Shown piece by piece: positions 22,203 through 33,500 of a stretch of DNA of 64,000 bases. Below the pieces are notes generated by a model. That model was not told the origin of the DNA. It did no database searches and saw nothing but the letters and a program-made list of their open reading frames with translations. Both the position numbers and the translations under genes were made by a program. Numbering within the stretch: the first letter of the stretch is position 1; the number at the start of each line of letters is the position of its first letter. Origin of the DNA: Zygaena filipendulae (Eukaryota; Arthropoda; Insecta; Lepidoptera; Zygaenidae); assembly GCA_907165275.2 (NCBI GenBank), contig OU015654.1:8821501-8885500 (forward strand), given 5' to 3'.

Positions 22203-25200
22203 CTATACTGATGCAGGGTGGGCATGTTCTTCAAGGTACTTAACAAGGCGGACCACGTAGTCTGGCACAGGTGGGGAAGTTGGCAGAATGTCACTCTGTA
22301 ACATAAAACACATTAATTAGTAAATGTTACTACTCAAAACATAACCCCGTCGTTATCACGCAGTCGGGTTAAAGTCACAAAATATAAAACATTCAAAATA
22401 TACCAAGTAATGTTATAAAAATTAATAATTTTAATTTCATTGAATACCAGAAATACCTAAATAGTTATGTAGATAAATATGTATTATGTATAGAGGTGCA
22501 TAATATGAACGTTTCTTGTTGATTTTAAAACCTAATAGGAAAAATAAGGAAATCGGTTAGTGCAAACGAAATTAGCGAAAATTTTTAATTTTTTAGAATA
22601 AATTTAACTAACAATAAGCTTAAAATTACTAGAGCGGTAATGTAAAGTGAAAAGCACGCGTATTTAATAAGCTGCATTATAAACCAGAAAGCGGTACAAT
22701 AAGAACAACTTTACGACCAAGTGTTTGAAATAAAATTCTATATGATATAATGTCACTAGCTGTCCCCCGCGGTTTCACTCGCGTTAATTTCGGAAATCCC
22801 GCGGAAATTCCGGGATAAAAGTACCCTATGTGTTATTCTGATGTATAATAAGCTCATATAAAAGTCCATATAATCGTTTTTGCGTGAAAGAGTAACAAAC
22901 ATCCATACATCCATTAGTAGATTATTAAAAAAAAAGCAGATAAAGATAAAGCAAGATAAGCAGATAAAGCAGTGTCTTCTGTCGCGGGTAACGATTTAAA
23001 TCGCGAGCGTAACGAAGGTCTCGAGGTTTACTCCCGAGCGTAGCGAGGGTGTTAAAAACTTAAATCACGAGCGAAGCGAGGGATTTAAGACGAGTCCTGA
23101 GTGTAGCGAGGGATTCAAGTTCACCCAAGACTAAGACAGCTTTATCCCCTTGGAAAATACTCTACTTTTCGTACCATTTGGGAAAAAATTTAAACAATAA
23201 TAATATGAGATAAGCATTTATTAAAAATAATGACAATTAAAAGTAAAAGTTAACATTCGAAACATTGGTCCAACTAACCAATCAATCAATGATTTGGTGT
23301 TGTTGGTTTATTGTTGGTTTATTAAGAATCGCGCGCGTAATTTTTTTAAAGGCAGCATTCCATTTGCAAACAGTCTTTGCCCGCGAACGCCGCATATGAT
23401 TCGAAGCGTGAAAATATGCTTTATATACAAACTCAATGGTGTAAACACAGATGTAGTTCAGTATAAACTTCGGTAAGTATTCCAAATTTAAATCACATTC
23501 TCCCCCTAGAGGATGAATGCAATTCAGTACAAGTTTCTTTCCCTGTTTTTATCAGATTAAAAATGACTATTGTTATGTTCACATTTTGTGGCGTAGAATT
23601 TCACTTTTTTAAATTCTCTACCTCTAGTGGGTACTGAACCTTAGGTACAATAAATACTAAAGCTTGAACATTTAAAAATATTATGTAAAGATATTATGTA
23701 ATGTAACGTAAAGATAATATACAGTTAACACTAAATCGCTCGTATTGTATACCTACCACGACGCAAGCTTAGCTTAGTTTTAAATCAAGTAGGAATAGAC
23801 GGGTATATTGTCAAGTTTTAAGTTATAGGTATTTGTAATAATGTTCTATTTACTTACTCTGGGGTGGAATCCATCTTCGTCAGCTGTGTAAGCTACACGT
23901 ATGGTTTCACCCTTTTCACCTGGATATTGGTATTGCCCTTCCACCGTCTGTAAAATAAATACATATCTATTAATTAGCCGTTTCCAACAGCTACACCCTT
24001 GTAATGTTTGGACATACGCTGGCGACACAATCACGTCCGAAGACCCACTAATTTAGAATAATTTAAAATAACCCAATAATTTAAAATAACTCCTCTTCCC
24101 CTTAACCGATTCTGATAAATCGAAGCCAATGCTTTGTGTTAGATCATATTATTTACGGCAATCAAAAAATTTTTATTGACAGACAGGCGGAAAACGAAGT
24201 TATCCTTTAGGGTTCCTTTTTGTTTTCGAGGTACGGAACCCTAAAACTATTAAGATCATAGTCCTAAAACCAAACATTAGGCACTGATTAAACGTAACTC
24301 TTCACGAAAAAACTATCTAACTAATCTATACAAATAAAATGTTTTGTCTTGTATGACTGACTGACGCATCAGCGCACAGCCGTTGATCGTAGAGACCTGA
24401 AACTTGAAGGGTGTATTCTTTGTATGACGTAGGCATCCGATGAGAAAGTATTAATAATTGAGAATTCGCCCCTAAGGGAAAGGGAAAGGTGAAAAGGGGT
24501 TACAAAGTTTGCATGGAACAATTCCGCGGGAACTCCGAATTTAGGTATCAACTTCTTTCATAAGTACCTTTTAAGTACATACAATAACAAACACAACAAA
24601 AAATGAACTAGCGAAATTTGTCCAACCGTTCACGCGTGATGCCGCGGCCGTGACCAAGGGAAATAGGCATTCATTTTATAGATAACTAATTGTTCCCCGC
24701 GGTTTCGCCCGCGTTAGTTTCGGAGATCCCGGGGGTATTCAGAGATAAAAGTAAGTACTTTTATCTCTTTTATGCCTTTCTTTATACCCTATATTTTTTC
24801 TGTACCTACCCTTGACAACGTGTAGATAGTGTGCAAAATTTAAAGTAGTTTATTTCGTTAATTTAATTTTGGAGTTCCCGTTGGAATTCCGGGATAAAAG
24901 TAGCCTATGCCTTTCTTTATACCCCTGACAACGTATATGCGTGGTGATCGGTTGAGCCGTTTAGCCGTGAAAGCGTAACAAACAAACAAATAAACTCACT
25001 TTCACATATTTTATAATATTAATAAGGATTTTGTAGTTTTTGAATATTGATTTATAATAAAATTATTATGGAACTTTATAGTCATTCTATAAGATCGAAA
25101 AAAGAAAAGTTATCGCTCACCATGACGTCGACATCGTTGACTTTCTTTAGGCGCCCAGTAGCTTCGCCAGAAATGCCGTTTCCTGTTTCATATCTGAAAT

Positions 25201-28156
25201 CAAATTGAAATAAGTAGTATTATTTTAGGAAACAGTAACTCTATCGGTTTGGTCTAATCTTATATTTCAAGCTTATCTTATCGTTTGAGCATACAGAGCT
25301 CTTGCATTATCTACTTATGTATCTTGAAAGTAAATTAAGTAAATTAAAAGTTTATAGAAGAACTAGTTATTTCCTGTGGTTTCACCGACGAAAATTACGG
25401 AGTACCCATCGGTGCAGCCATTGAGGCGCGAAAGCGTTACAAACAAATAAACTCCCTTTTGCATTTATAATAATAGTTAATGTTTTAAATTGGGGATCGA
25501 TTTACTTTGTCATTGGCGTTTCGCCATAATTAAAGAAGTAGAAGAAAAAATTTTTATTACTCACAGAAACATTGTCACTGGCAGAATTATATAATAACTA
25601 GCTGTCCCCCGCGATTTCATCCGCGGTAATTTCGGAGTTCCCGCGGGAATTCCGGAATAAAAACTATCCTATCTTTTAAGTTGGACCATATTATAAACGG
25701 TCACAAAATGTTATCAAAATCCGTTCAGTAGTTTCGGAGTCCATCGCGGACAAACAACGTGACACGTGATTTATATATATTAGACTAGCTGTCCCGCGCG
25801 ATTTCATCAGCGGTGATTTCGGAGTTCCCGCGGGAATTCCGGGATAAAAACTATCCTATCTTTTAAGTTGGGCTAAATACAACATAGTGACGAAATTTCA
25901 TCACAATCGATTCAATAGTTTCGGAGTCCATCGCGGACAAACAACGTGACACGTGATTTATATATATTAAGAAGATAGACGTCATTATCAAAGAAGAAGA
26001 AAAAGTTAGTAAGGATTAAATCATTCACTTCACTAAAATACTATTACCTACTACAAAATTTAAAACCCAACCCTTTTTAATTTGTATTGGATATACCTAC
26101 CGGCTACCTATATTTACTTAGTTTTTGAAGTCGGTGCCAAACTAAAATAGGACAACAAGAACAACGCATTATTGGTTAGCTTGGTAGATTCAGCGTAGTA
26201 ATTTTCAGCGTTCCGAAGTAATATTTTTTGTTTTGTTACTATGGCACCGACTTTAAAAATTAAGTAAATATACCCATAGGTAGGTATACTCAAATAAAAA
26301 GGGTTGGGTGTTTAAAAAATATTTTGTGATTTTCAGTGAACTAATCGGTCGGTTTTTTTTTTTTTTAAAGAAATTAAGTAAGTATTTTTGTTTGTGTTTT
26401 TATTTTGGTTTTAATTTTTTATTTAATTTTTTATTTTATAGTTTAAGTGATAGGTAGGAATTCCTTTTTTTGTTTTTTTTTACTAGCTTTGCCCCATTGT
26501 CTCTCCGGCGTGCGTTTCGGAACTCCAAAGTAGCCTAATTTACTCCTTATAACATTAGATAATCAGCAGTGAAAGTCTCGTCAAAATCGGTTCAAACGTT
26601 TCGGAGGTTCCCGCAGGAACTCCAAACTGCTTTTATTCTTTTTCTCCTTACAATAGCAAACACAACATGAAAGAATTTTCAAAATCGGTTCAGTAAATCC
26701 AGAAATTACAACCTTACAGACTTACAATTTCCAGAGCTCCCGCGGGGATTCCGAGATAAAAAGTACCCTATGTCACTCAGGATCACTGTAGCTTCCTGAA
26801 AGTGAAAGAATTTTCAAAATCGGTTGCGTAGATCCAGAGATTATCCCTCTACAGTTAATTCTGTTGATCAGTATCGTGCCTGAGTTTTTTCAGGATTCTG
26901 AAAAAAACTACATAGCCGATTCATGAAAATTTTATACTAAAACCTTCTCCAGAATATAATAAATATCTACAAACGGCCAAACGCAAGATAATCGTGTACA
27001 AACATACAAACATACTTACAGGTCAAACGGAGAACTTCCTTTTTTTTTTGAAGTCGGTTAAAAAAAATTACCAAAACCGTACCCGAAATTGAGGTTTTCT
27101 ACAATGACAAAATAACTCATGTTGACTAAAGTTGTTTTTTAGTCCGTCTTGCAGATTAATAAAAAAAAAATATTGAACACGTATTTTTTTCTTTTTTACG
27201 TAAACAAAAAATAACGGCGATACATTGAATTGAAATTTCTCGTGACTAACCGATGTAGTTTGTATGGCAGCTTACAGCGGTTGGTGACGTCACGAGCCCC
27301 CACCCTAAACTTTAATGCGCTTTATCTCTGTATATTTTTATTTATTTGAAAAAGCAAAAAATACGTGTCTATTGTTTTTTTTTCTAACTGACGGACTAAT
27401 TAGAATTTAGATTTTCAAAAGTCGTCAACATCCCTATTATGGCCCAGAGATACCCTCAAAAGCATTTATTGGTAAATTAATTGTGTTATAAAGACATATA
27501 GGTATATTGTTTTGATAATCCTAATATTATATTATAAATGTGAGCGATTCTTTGCTTTATGCTTTAACGCCTTAACTACTCAATTATGTAACTTAACATA
27601 CACGTTGTTTGGGATACTGGGTACTTATATACCGGAATTCTTGCGGAAACTCCGAAATTAAAGTGAGTGAAAACAGTGGAAATGCAGAAAAACAGCTAGT
27701 GGTGTCATAAACATTAAAAAGGTTAAAATAAAAATACTTACATGTAGTTATATGTATCAAGAGTTTTCACAAATTCGGAACGTAGCACAGGTGCATCACT
27801 TTCATGCTCATACTTGCTGTACGATAAAACTTTTGCATCGGGTACATTACTGTTGGCTGATGGTTGTGGAGGGTTTGGCCCAAGAGGTCGTGAAGTCTCC
27901 AAAGCTGCGCTGGAAAAACCCACACATAGGACTAACACCTGCAAGTTAATTTATGTTGAATAAATCATGAAAATGACAGAAAAGCATGCATACATTCTAC
28001 AACTTTTCTTGCGTTACTTGCTTGATTTTTTTAATTCAGACTTACTTCAAAGTTTCAAAATTAGGATAAAACAATGTTTTGAACCTTTGTTGGAAAAATA
28101 AGGAGTCAGGTATTATGATGCATCACTGTATTAATCAGACTCACCAGAAGTTTCAT
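22203..28156 (-). CDS. Gene B: RR-1 cuticular protein, five exons
   Basis: Secreted cuticle protein, 154 aa. Minus-strand exons: 28145-28156, 27742-27938, 25121-25193, 23858-23947, 22203-22295; every junction is GT/AG and frames join cleanly. The first exon encodes MKLL and the signal peptide continues VLVLCVGFSSA. A 50-residue spacer (PLGPNPPQPSANSN and onward) precedes the Rebers-Riddiford domain at about residues 66-140, with YNYIYETGNG, VEGQYQYPG, VAYTADEDGF and LPTSPPVP visible; the motif residues thought to stack on chitin are all present. It ends YLEEHAHPASV. Intron phases (0, 2, 0, 0) and the last two exons match gene A, so the pair is a tandem duplication; B lacks the APTP linker. 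Introns hold LEP1 copies, a palindromic MITE and a GGGATGTTGAC MITE. Expression stage cannot be read from sequence. Confidence 0.93.
22755..22925 (-). repeat. LEP1-like element copy
   Basis: Begins CTAGCTGTCCCCCGCGGTTT, contains GGGATAAAAGTACCCTATG and GCGTGAAAGAGTAACAAAC; lies in the last intron of gene B. The ATTATAAATG end is lost. Confidence 0.65.
22980..23115. repeat. Degenerate GAGCGTAGCGAGG tandem repeat
   Basis: Units related to GAGCGTAGCGAGGG followed by TTTAA or TTCAA recur at about 22999, 23036, 23069 and 23099. It is GC-richer than its surroundings and lies in the last intron of gene B. No function known. Confidence 0.55.
24690..25031 (-). repeat. LEP1-like element with internal duplication
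   Basis: Same layout as the copy at 7618-7951, including a repeated central block (about 24705-24750 and 24855-24900), so these two derive from one duplicated master copy. It lies in an intron of gene B. Confidence 0.65.
25598..25973 (-). repeat. Tandem pair of LEP1 subfamily elements
   Basis: Two consecutive copies (25598-25784 and about 25785-25973), each from CTAGCTGTCCC to GTGACACGTGATTTATATA. They are about 90% alike by eye. The same subfamily occurs at 33137-33366, 58439-58604 and as a fragment near 12550. It lies in the second intron of gene B. Confidence 0.75.
26066..26313. mobile_element. Palindromic MITE with AACCCAACCCTTTTT ends
   Basis: AACCCAACCCTTTTTAATTT at the left and AAAAAGGGTTGGGTG at the right are inverted repeats; inner AAGTCGGTGCCA and TGGCACCGACTT also pair. 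It is followed by 26314-27062, which ends GAAGTCGGTTAAAAA and may be the second half of a composite unit. Gene B, second intron. Confidence 0.6.
27112..27442 (-). mobile_element. GGGATGTTGAC MITE in gene B intron
   Basis: Reverse-orientation copy of the element at 15064-15395, sharing the ends, the GATAAAGCGCATTAAAG-like block and one TGACGTCA site (27285-27292). Confidence 0.65.
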
Positions 28157-28193
28157 TTTGCCAAGATATGTATTAGTCCAGTTTCCTAAAACA

Positions 28194-28229
28194 ACTGATT
28201 AAAAATAACGAAAAATTTGCATTTATATA
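28194..28229 (-). promoter_or_regulatory. TATA box and initiator of gene B
   Basis: TATATAAA at 28222-28229, 66-73 nt upstream of the ATG. TCAGTT, a match to the arthropod initiator, lies about 25-30 nt downstream at 28193-28198 and marks a likely start site. Confidence 0.7.
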
Positions 28230-28671
28230 TCAATATTCATTTACAAAAATAGAACATAAACAGAAGATATTATATAATGTACATATACATAAGACAAGTA
28301 CTATATGTACCTATAGTATTAATAGACCTACGAATTTAAAAGTAAGTACGTACAGCGGAGATGATTTGCATTTTTGCTTTTGACCGGTTATAAAAAAATA
28401 TACAGGGTGACGGGTGCCTACAGTCAAGCATAAATATAAATAACTAACTAATAACTAATATTTTAAATAACCAACGTACTCTATCTTAATTGCATGTTGT
28501 TTTCGTCTATAACTATGATGTCACTTAGCGCGTTTTCTTTGATGTTTATGCTATTGTACTGGTGCACATTATGTTGACGATCAATAAATAAATTAAAGAA
28601 AAGACATCTAACAAATTTCAGTATAATGAGATTTAAAAATATAAATTTCTTTTTATATAGGTAATTACCTA

Positions 28672-29035
28672 CTAGCTGACCTAGCAAACGTTGTTTTGCC
28701 TTTTTTTTACGGTGGACCACCATTGTCACTTAAGCGCGTAACCACCAGCACCAGACTGTTGTAAACAAGCCCAAAACCGAAGTTTCCAACAGTGGTTTTA
28801 AAAGGTGCGGACGGTTGTTTGCAACGAAACTATGGGCGACCAACGGTGGTTTTAAACCAGCCTCCCGCCAAGGTCACCTTGTGAGGAGGCTTGTACACGC
28901 TTTAGCAGTATGAAAAATAGTTTACGTCCTATTCTCAGACCTACCGAGTATACATAAAAATATTCATAGAAATCGGTCAAACCGATTGGAGGCGTTTGGC
29001 AACAAACACTGTGTGACACGAGAATTTTATACATT
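28672..29035 (-). mobile_element. AGCTGACC-type MITE, insertion-bearing copy
   Basis: CTAGCTGACCTAGCAAACG at one end and GTGTGACACGAGAATTTTAT at the other, with AGTTTACGTCCTATTCTCAG inside, match a repeat family common in lepidopteran genomes. The middle (about 28700-28890) has unrelated GTGGTTTTAAA-containing sequence. Confidence 0.55.
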
Positions 29036-29049
29036 AAATTATTTTATTA

Positions 29050-29200
29050 AAACGATAGCACCTAGTGGTTAGCAAATCGCAGCTACGCAAAGTGTGTGGT
29101 GGTTCGATCGCCGCGTCATTTATATGACAAACATTTATTATTTATATTAAATATACAAAGACGTACAGCCTGTATGTAGATAATTATAACGTGTATCACA
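29050..29200 (+). repeat. tRNA-derived SINE-like element
   Basis: A polymerase III B-box match (GGTTCGATCGCC) follows an A-box-like CCTAGTGGTTAGCA by a spacing typical of tRNA heads; an AT-rich tail follows. It is not a functional tRNA: no acceptor stem pairs. Confidence 0.5.
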
Positions 29201-30315
29201 AGAAAAAGAGAAATCATTTTTGTTTTCTACCTAATCAGAATTAATTAATCAAAACCAGACTTTTTTAAAAGCTTTTATTTTAACTTGCAATGTATGTATG
29301 TGTGTAAAAGGGTGAAATCTTGAAACTCAATTTTGAAGCAGATATTTTCCACCACAGATTTATTTTATTTTTATTTTCTTTACTTGAAATACCAATGATC
29401 ATACAATAACAAAACTAAAACAGTAACTTAAGGCTAATTATACAATCTTTTACAGGTAAACACAGCATGCTTATAGTAGGTATAGTTTTTATTCGAAGGA
29501 TTAATTTTGAACTTAAATTTAGACTAAAAGTTTTAATACTTAATTTGAAATTTAGAATAATTCAGAACAATCCGCTTGCTGCTGCGAACAACTCGAAAAT
29601 TAAAGTGACGTCACTCTTACTCCAATATGGCGGACTTCTAAAGATGGTGGACTAAAGTTTTTGTGCTTTCCTCTTTTAGCGCATTTAAATAAAAGCTTTT
29701 TTTTAAAAAGTTTTTTACTTTAATTTATTAGATACTTTTAGTATTAGTGCTTTTTCTACTGCGTGAATTGCCGATTCCTTTGGGAAATTTCAACATAGCT
29801 ATGAACTATAGTCAATTAGTCAAGCAAGAAGTTAAGTTCAAGACACACCACGAAAAATTCCCCGTAATTAGCCAACCACCTATTGGATCCAAATTTGATG
29901 ATATCCTTCACCGTCACTAATTGTAAGGTGAAGCAACTAATTGTAAGAAAACAAAACAAAACTATCGAAGACTTTTGTGCCCAATAAATAAATAAATAAA
30001 TAAATAAATAAATATGTTCTTCGTTTAATCTCACATTATAGCTGATTCAATCGCACGTGTTTCGGGTTCCCTCAGAAACTTTATAATGTGCTGAGATAAA
30101 AATTATCCTAAATATTAGGTCAAGATATTATATATGTCGGAGATAGTTCTGTTTCCCTTGTTTTGATAATATCTATCCACCCTCCGATTGACAAATCAAG
30201 TTGGCACTTGTTTTGATGTAACCTTTGTTTGTGAAACTGTACTGTTGATTTAATATCAGATGATATAGTTTACGCGGTGGGGACAGCCACTATAAAGTAG
30301 CGCGCACTCCTTTGT

Positions 30316-31960
30316 GCAGTCAGTCGAGTATTTTGCAGCGCCGATGGCGCCGGAGGAAGATGCAGTTGTATTTTCCCCCGGCGAGGTGCAGCGAATGACC
30401 CACAGATTGAGGCCAAGGAAGGCCCCGGGCGCAGACGGTATACCTAATACACCGCTGCGTCGCCTGCCGTTCCGCTCTGTTGCGGCGGTGATGCGCCTGT
30501 TCAACGGTGTCCTGCGCACGGGGCACTTTCCCTCCATTTGGAAAAATGGACGGGTCATTATGCTGCCCAAGCCGGAGAAGAACGTCGCTCTCCCCGGCAG
30601 CTACCGACCTATCACACTGCTGCCTACGCTCTCGAAGCTGTTCGAGAACGCCGGGGGGCATGTTGAAGCCTCCTTTTACAAATTATATAAAAAAAGAGTG
30701 CTTTGACATGACATTATGAATTATTGGAACAATTGAATAAATATTTTCTCTGCATATTTTTACAACATAAATTATTAACCTTTCCGATTATTTTACCTGA
30801 ATAATTCCCCAACATATGCTCCTGCTGCGGCGTATGACTCCACACATCTTCCCGAGATGGGAGCAATCGGATTCCGGGCAGAACCCTCCACCACGCTCCA
30901 GCTGTCGAGGGTGATACATCACATGACGGTGGCCTCGAACAAGAAAGAGCACACCGTCGCTGTATTCCTCGACATGGAGAAGGCGTTCGACAGGGTCTGG
31001 CACGAGGGTCTGTTACTGAAGCTGTCGTCGTCCACTCTTCCCCGACGCATCGTTCGAGTAGTGGCGTCCTTTTTAACCGACCGCCGTTTCTGTGTTGCGA
31101 TCGAGGACGCCGCATCCTCCGTGCGTCGGATCGAGGCCGGGGTGCCGCTGGGTAGCTGCCTCTTACCGGCCTGCTACTCCCGATACACCGACGACATCCC
31201 AGCTCCCTCTGAGGGTGAAGGTCGGGATCTACAAAACGTATGTAAGACCCCGACTTACGTACGCCGCCCCGGCGTGGTACGCATTGCCGTGTGTCACGCT
31301 GCGCAAAACTTGCAGCCGCAGCAGTCTCTGACACTACGTACCATCGTCGAAGCACCACGTTAAGTACGTAACGACATCATCCGGAGGGATCTGGGAGGAG
31401 GAGAGGAACCGCTAGACGACTTCATCCAACGTCTATCACTTGGATGTTCAAGCGTGCCGATGCGTCGAACCTCGAGCACATTCGAGAACTGGCGCCTCTT
31501 CACGCTCGGCCACCCGAGGGGAAAAGATATCCGCGCGAGCTCGTCGCTCGCGACCCGTGAACCTGCTTTCGAGGTAAAGGGCGAAACCTGGATGCCGCTA
31601 CCGATAGTGGCGTCGGCTCTCGCCCAGGCGATCCAACGAGTCCGTAGAACTCCACCCAATCTCTTGTCCGTTCTTTAGCGAACAGCGTGGGATTGACTAC
31701 TGTAGGGGGCTCAGCCCCGGCACAGTTTCCTCTACTGCCCCCCGGGGCAGCAAGAGATGGCTCAGCCTGCAGTCAGTCGATCTTTAGGTTTGACTCATGG
31801 TAGTCGATCTTTGGATACGACTCATGGAGTTTATCTTTAGATTCAACTCATAGAGCACTCGCTCCCGACAAAACTGTCGATTTACTTAATTACTGTCGGT
31901 TCCCTTAATTACTATAATCTTGACTATATGCCTTCCTTTGTTGTAAATTAGAAAATAAAG
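30316..31960 (+). mobile_element. Jockey-type non-LTR retrotransposon, broken and 5' truncated
   Basis: GC-rich relative to its surroundings. Reading frames give reverse transcriptase pieces in order: KAPGADGIPN and SYRPITLLPTLSKLFE (30330-30650), then GFRAEPSTTLQL, FLDMEKAFDRVWHEG and GVPLGSCLLPA (30830-31200), then the post-RT tail with TYVRPRLTYAAPAWYAL and further frames to a stop near 31678. An AT-rich block of about 170 nt (30660-30830) interrupts it. The catalytic FADD/YADD region is deleted: the frame jumps from YTDDIPAP straight into the tail. Three frame breaks are visible, so it is dead. The 3' untranslated part holds a 26-nt triplication and an AATAAA at about 31954. Confidence 0.85.
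31775..31853 (+). repeat. Three tandem 26-nt units in Jockey 3' UTR
   Basis: AGTCGATCTTTAGG...GACTCATGG occurs at 31775-31800, 31802-31827 and (diverged) 31828-31853. Short tandem repeats in 3' untranslated regions are common in this type of element. Confidence 0.75.
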
Positions 31961-32234
31961 ATCCATGGTGTTGGTTCGTAAATCACTCTCTTATTATCGC
32001 CTGAGAATGGCCTTCCCTCATCCTGAACATTAACTACTGCTCTCCTGACTAGTTATTGAATGCTCTCTTTGCGCCCATACACCCCGCCTGCCTGCGGGAT
32101 GAGACATGTATAATTTACCTTTATACCAAATTTTATGTATGTATGTTCAGCAGTTTTTAGATGATGCACGTTCACATTAACCGACAAACAGATAGACACA
32201 AAATTGATGAAAAAGCTTTGACCCGAACCTTTCT

Positions 32235-32530
32235 AGCGATGATAGCTGATGATAGTGGTTGGTGCGTTCGGATCAAATGGCACATAGTGTAAGTTCAAAC
32301 CCTAACAATGAGCATGAGCTATCGGTGAAGAAAACATCGTGATGAAACCATAGCATGGTGGTAGGGCACTTTCTAGTGCCCGGCTGGCTAGCTACCTCCT
32401 TCAAGTAGTAAATCTGTCGCCAAGCACCTAACGGTGTGGTCCGGCAGCCTCACTTGAAAGCTAGTTCCCAACCCCATTCCAGGTCGGCAACGCACCTGCA
32501 AGCCGAGCGTATTGTCAATCTATTCTCTTT
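32235..32530 (+). repeat. tRNA-derived SINE-like element
   Basis: A-box-like GATAGTGGTTGGTGCG and B-box-like AAGTTCAAACCC at tRNA spacing, followed by a body with GGTCGGCAACGCACCTGCAA, a segment common to lepidopteran SINEs. Ends are approximate. Confidence 0.55.
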
Positions 32531-33004
32531 TAATATCTTTGTATGTACTTATTAGTTACGATTAATGGAATTATAACTTTATTTTTTATTGTTTATGTGT
32601 ACCTAATGTTAATTTGATGAGATTTATTATACCTACCTATATTTTTCTTTTTATTTTCATTTGACAAAGGACTTCATTTTGAAATTATGATAATATAAAA
32701 ATCCTCAATTAAAAAAAAAGTAAAAGTAAAATATTTTTAACCACTGTAAAAAATCAAAATAATTAATAATCAATAATAATAATAATAATTAGTAATATAT
32801 AAGTAGGTAATCAATAAAATGTTGTAAATTTATACATATCTATACATATCTATACATTTATCATAAAAAAATCAATATTTTCCTCACGATTACCAATACA
32901 TTATAAAATTAATGCAGAACATGTTAAGTATATTTATATTATTAACCCGTTCCATTTTGAAAAAGTAGTTTTATTCCTTTTATTTCTATTAGATTTTTAT
33001 ACAT

Positions 33005-33500
33005 TCTCGATTAGCGCAACGGTCACCATGCCTGCCCGCTAATCAAGAGGTTCCGGGTTCGATTCCCGGTGGGGGTGGACTTTGTGTGATGAACACAGGG
33101 TTCCATTTTCCAGTCTGGGTGTGTATATATATATATCTACTAGCTGTCCCCCGCGATTTCATCCGCGGTAATTTCGGAGTTCCCGCGGAGGTTGCGGGAA
33201 AAAGTACTCTATGTCCTTCAGTTCCCGAGGGAATTCCGGGATAAAAACTATCCTATCTTTTAAGTTGGACCATTTTATGAATGGTTACAAAATTTTATCA
33301 AAATCCGTTCAGTAGTTTCAGAGTCCATCGCGGACAAACAACGTGACACGTGATTTTTATATATTAGATAGTATAATATATGTAATAATATGTGTAGTAT
33401 ATACCACGTTTGCTTGGTTTCCACGACACAAGCTTATATAGCTTAGTGTGGGATCAAGTAGATCTGTGTGTTGTGGATTATTATTATTATTATTATTATT
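33005..33500 (+). repeat. tRNA-derived SINE interrupted by LEP1 element
   Basis: The head has TTAGCGCAACGG (A box) and GGGTTCGATTCCC (B box, 33055-33067). The body resumes after the LEP1 insertion with GTAGTATATACCACGTTTGC and GGGATCAAGTAGATCTGTG and ends in (ATT)n at 33478-33500. The copy at 51465-51775 has the same head and body without that insertion. Confidence 0.75.
33137..33366 (-). repeat. LEP1 subfamily element nested in SINE
   Basis: CTAGCTGTCCCCCGCGATTT to GTGACACGTGATTTTTATAT; inserted in the TA-rich spacer of the SINE. A block around GTTCCCGCGG/GTTCCCGAGG is duplicated inside. Confidence 0.75.

Noticed and set aside
31092..31358. Long antisense ORFs over the Jockey region
   Set aside because: GC-rich retrotransposon DNA leaves few stops on either strand; only the plus-strand frames carry reverse transcriptase motifs.
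33005..33075. Possible tRNA gene
   Set aside because: A and B boxes are present, but the acceptor and anticodon stems do not pair and the sequence continues into a SINE body.
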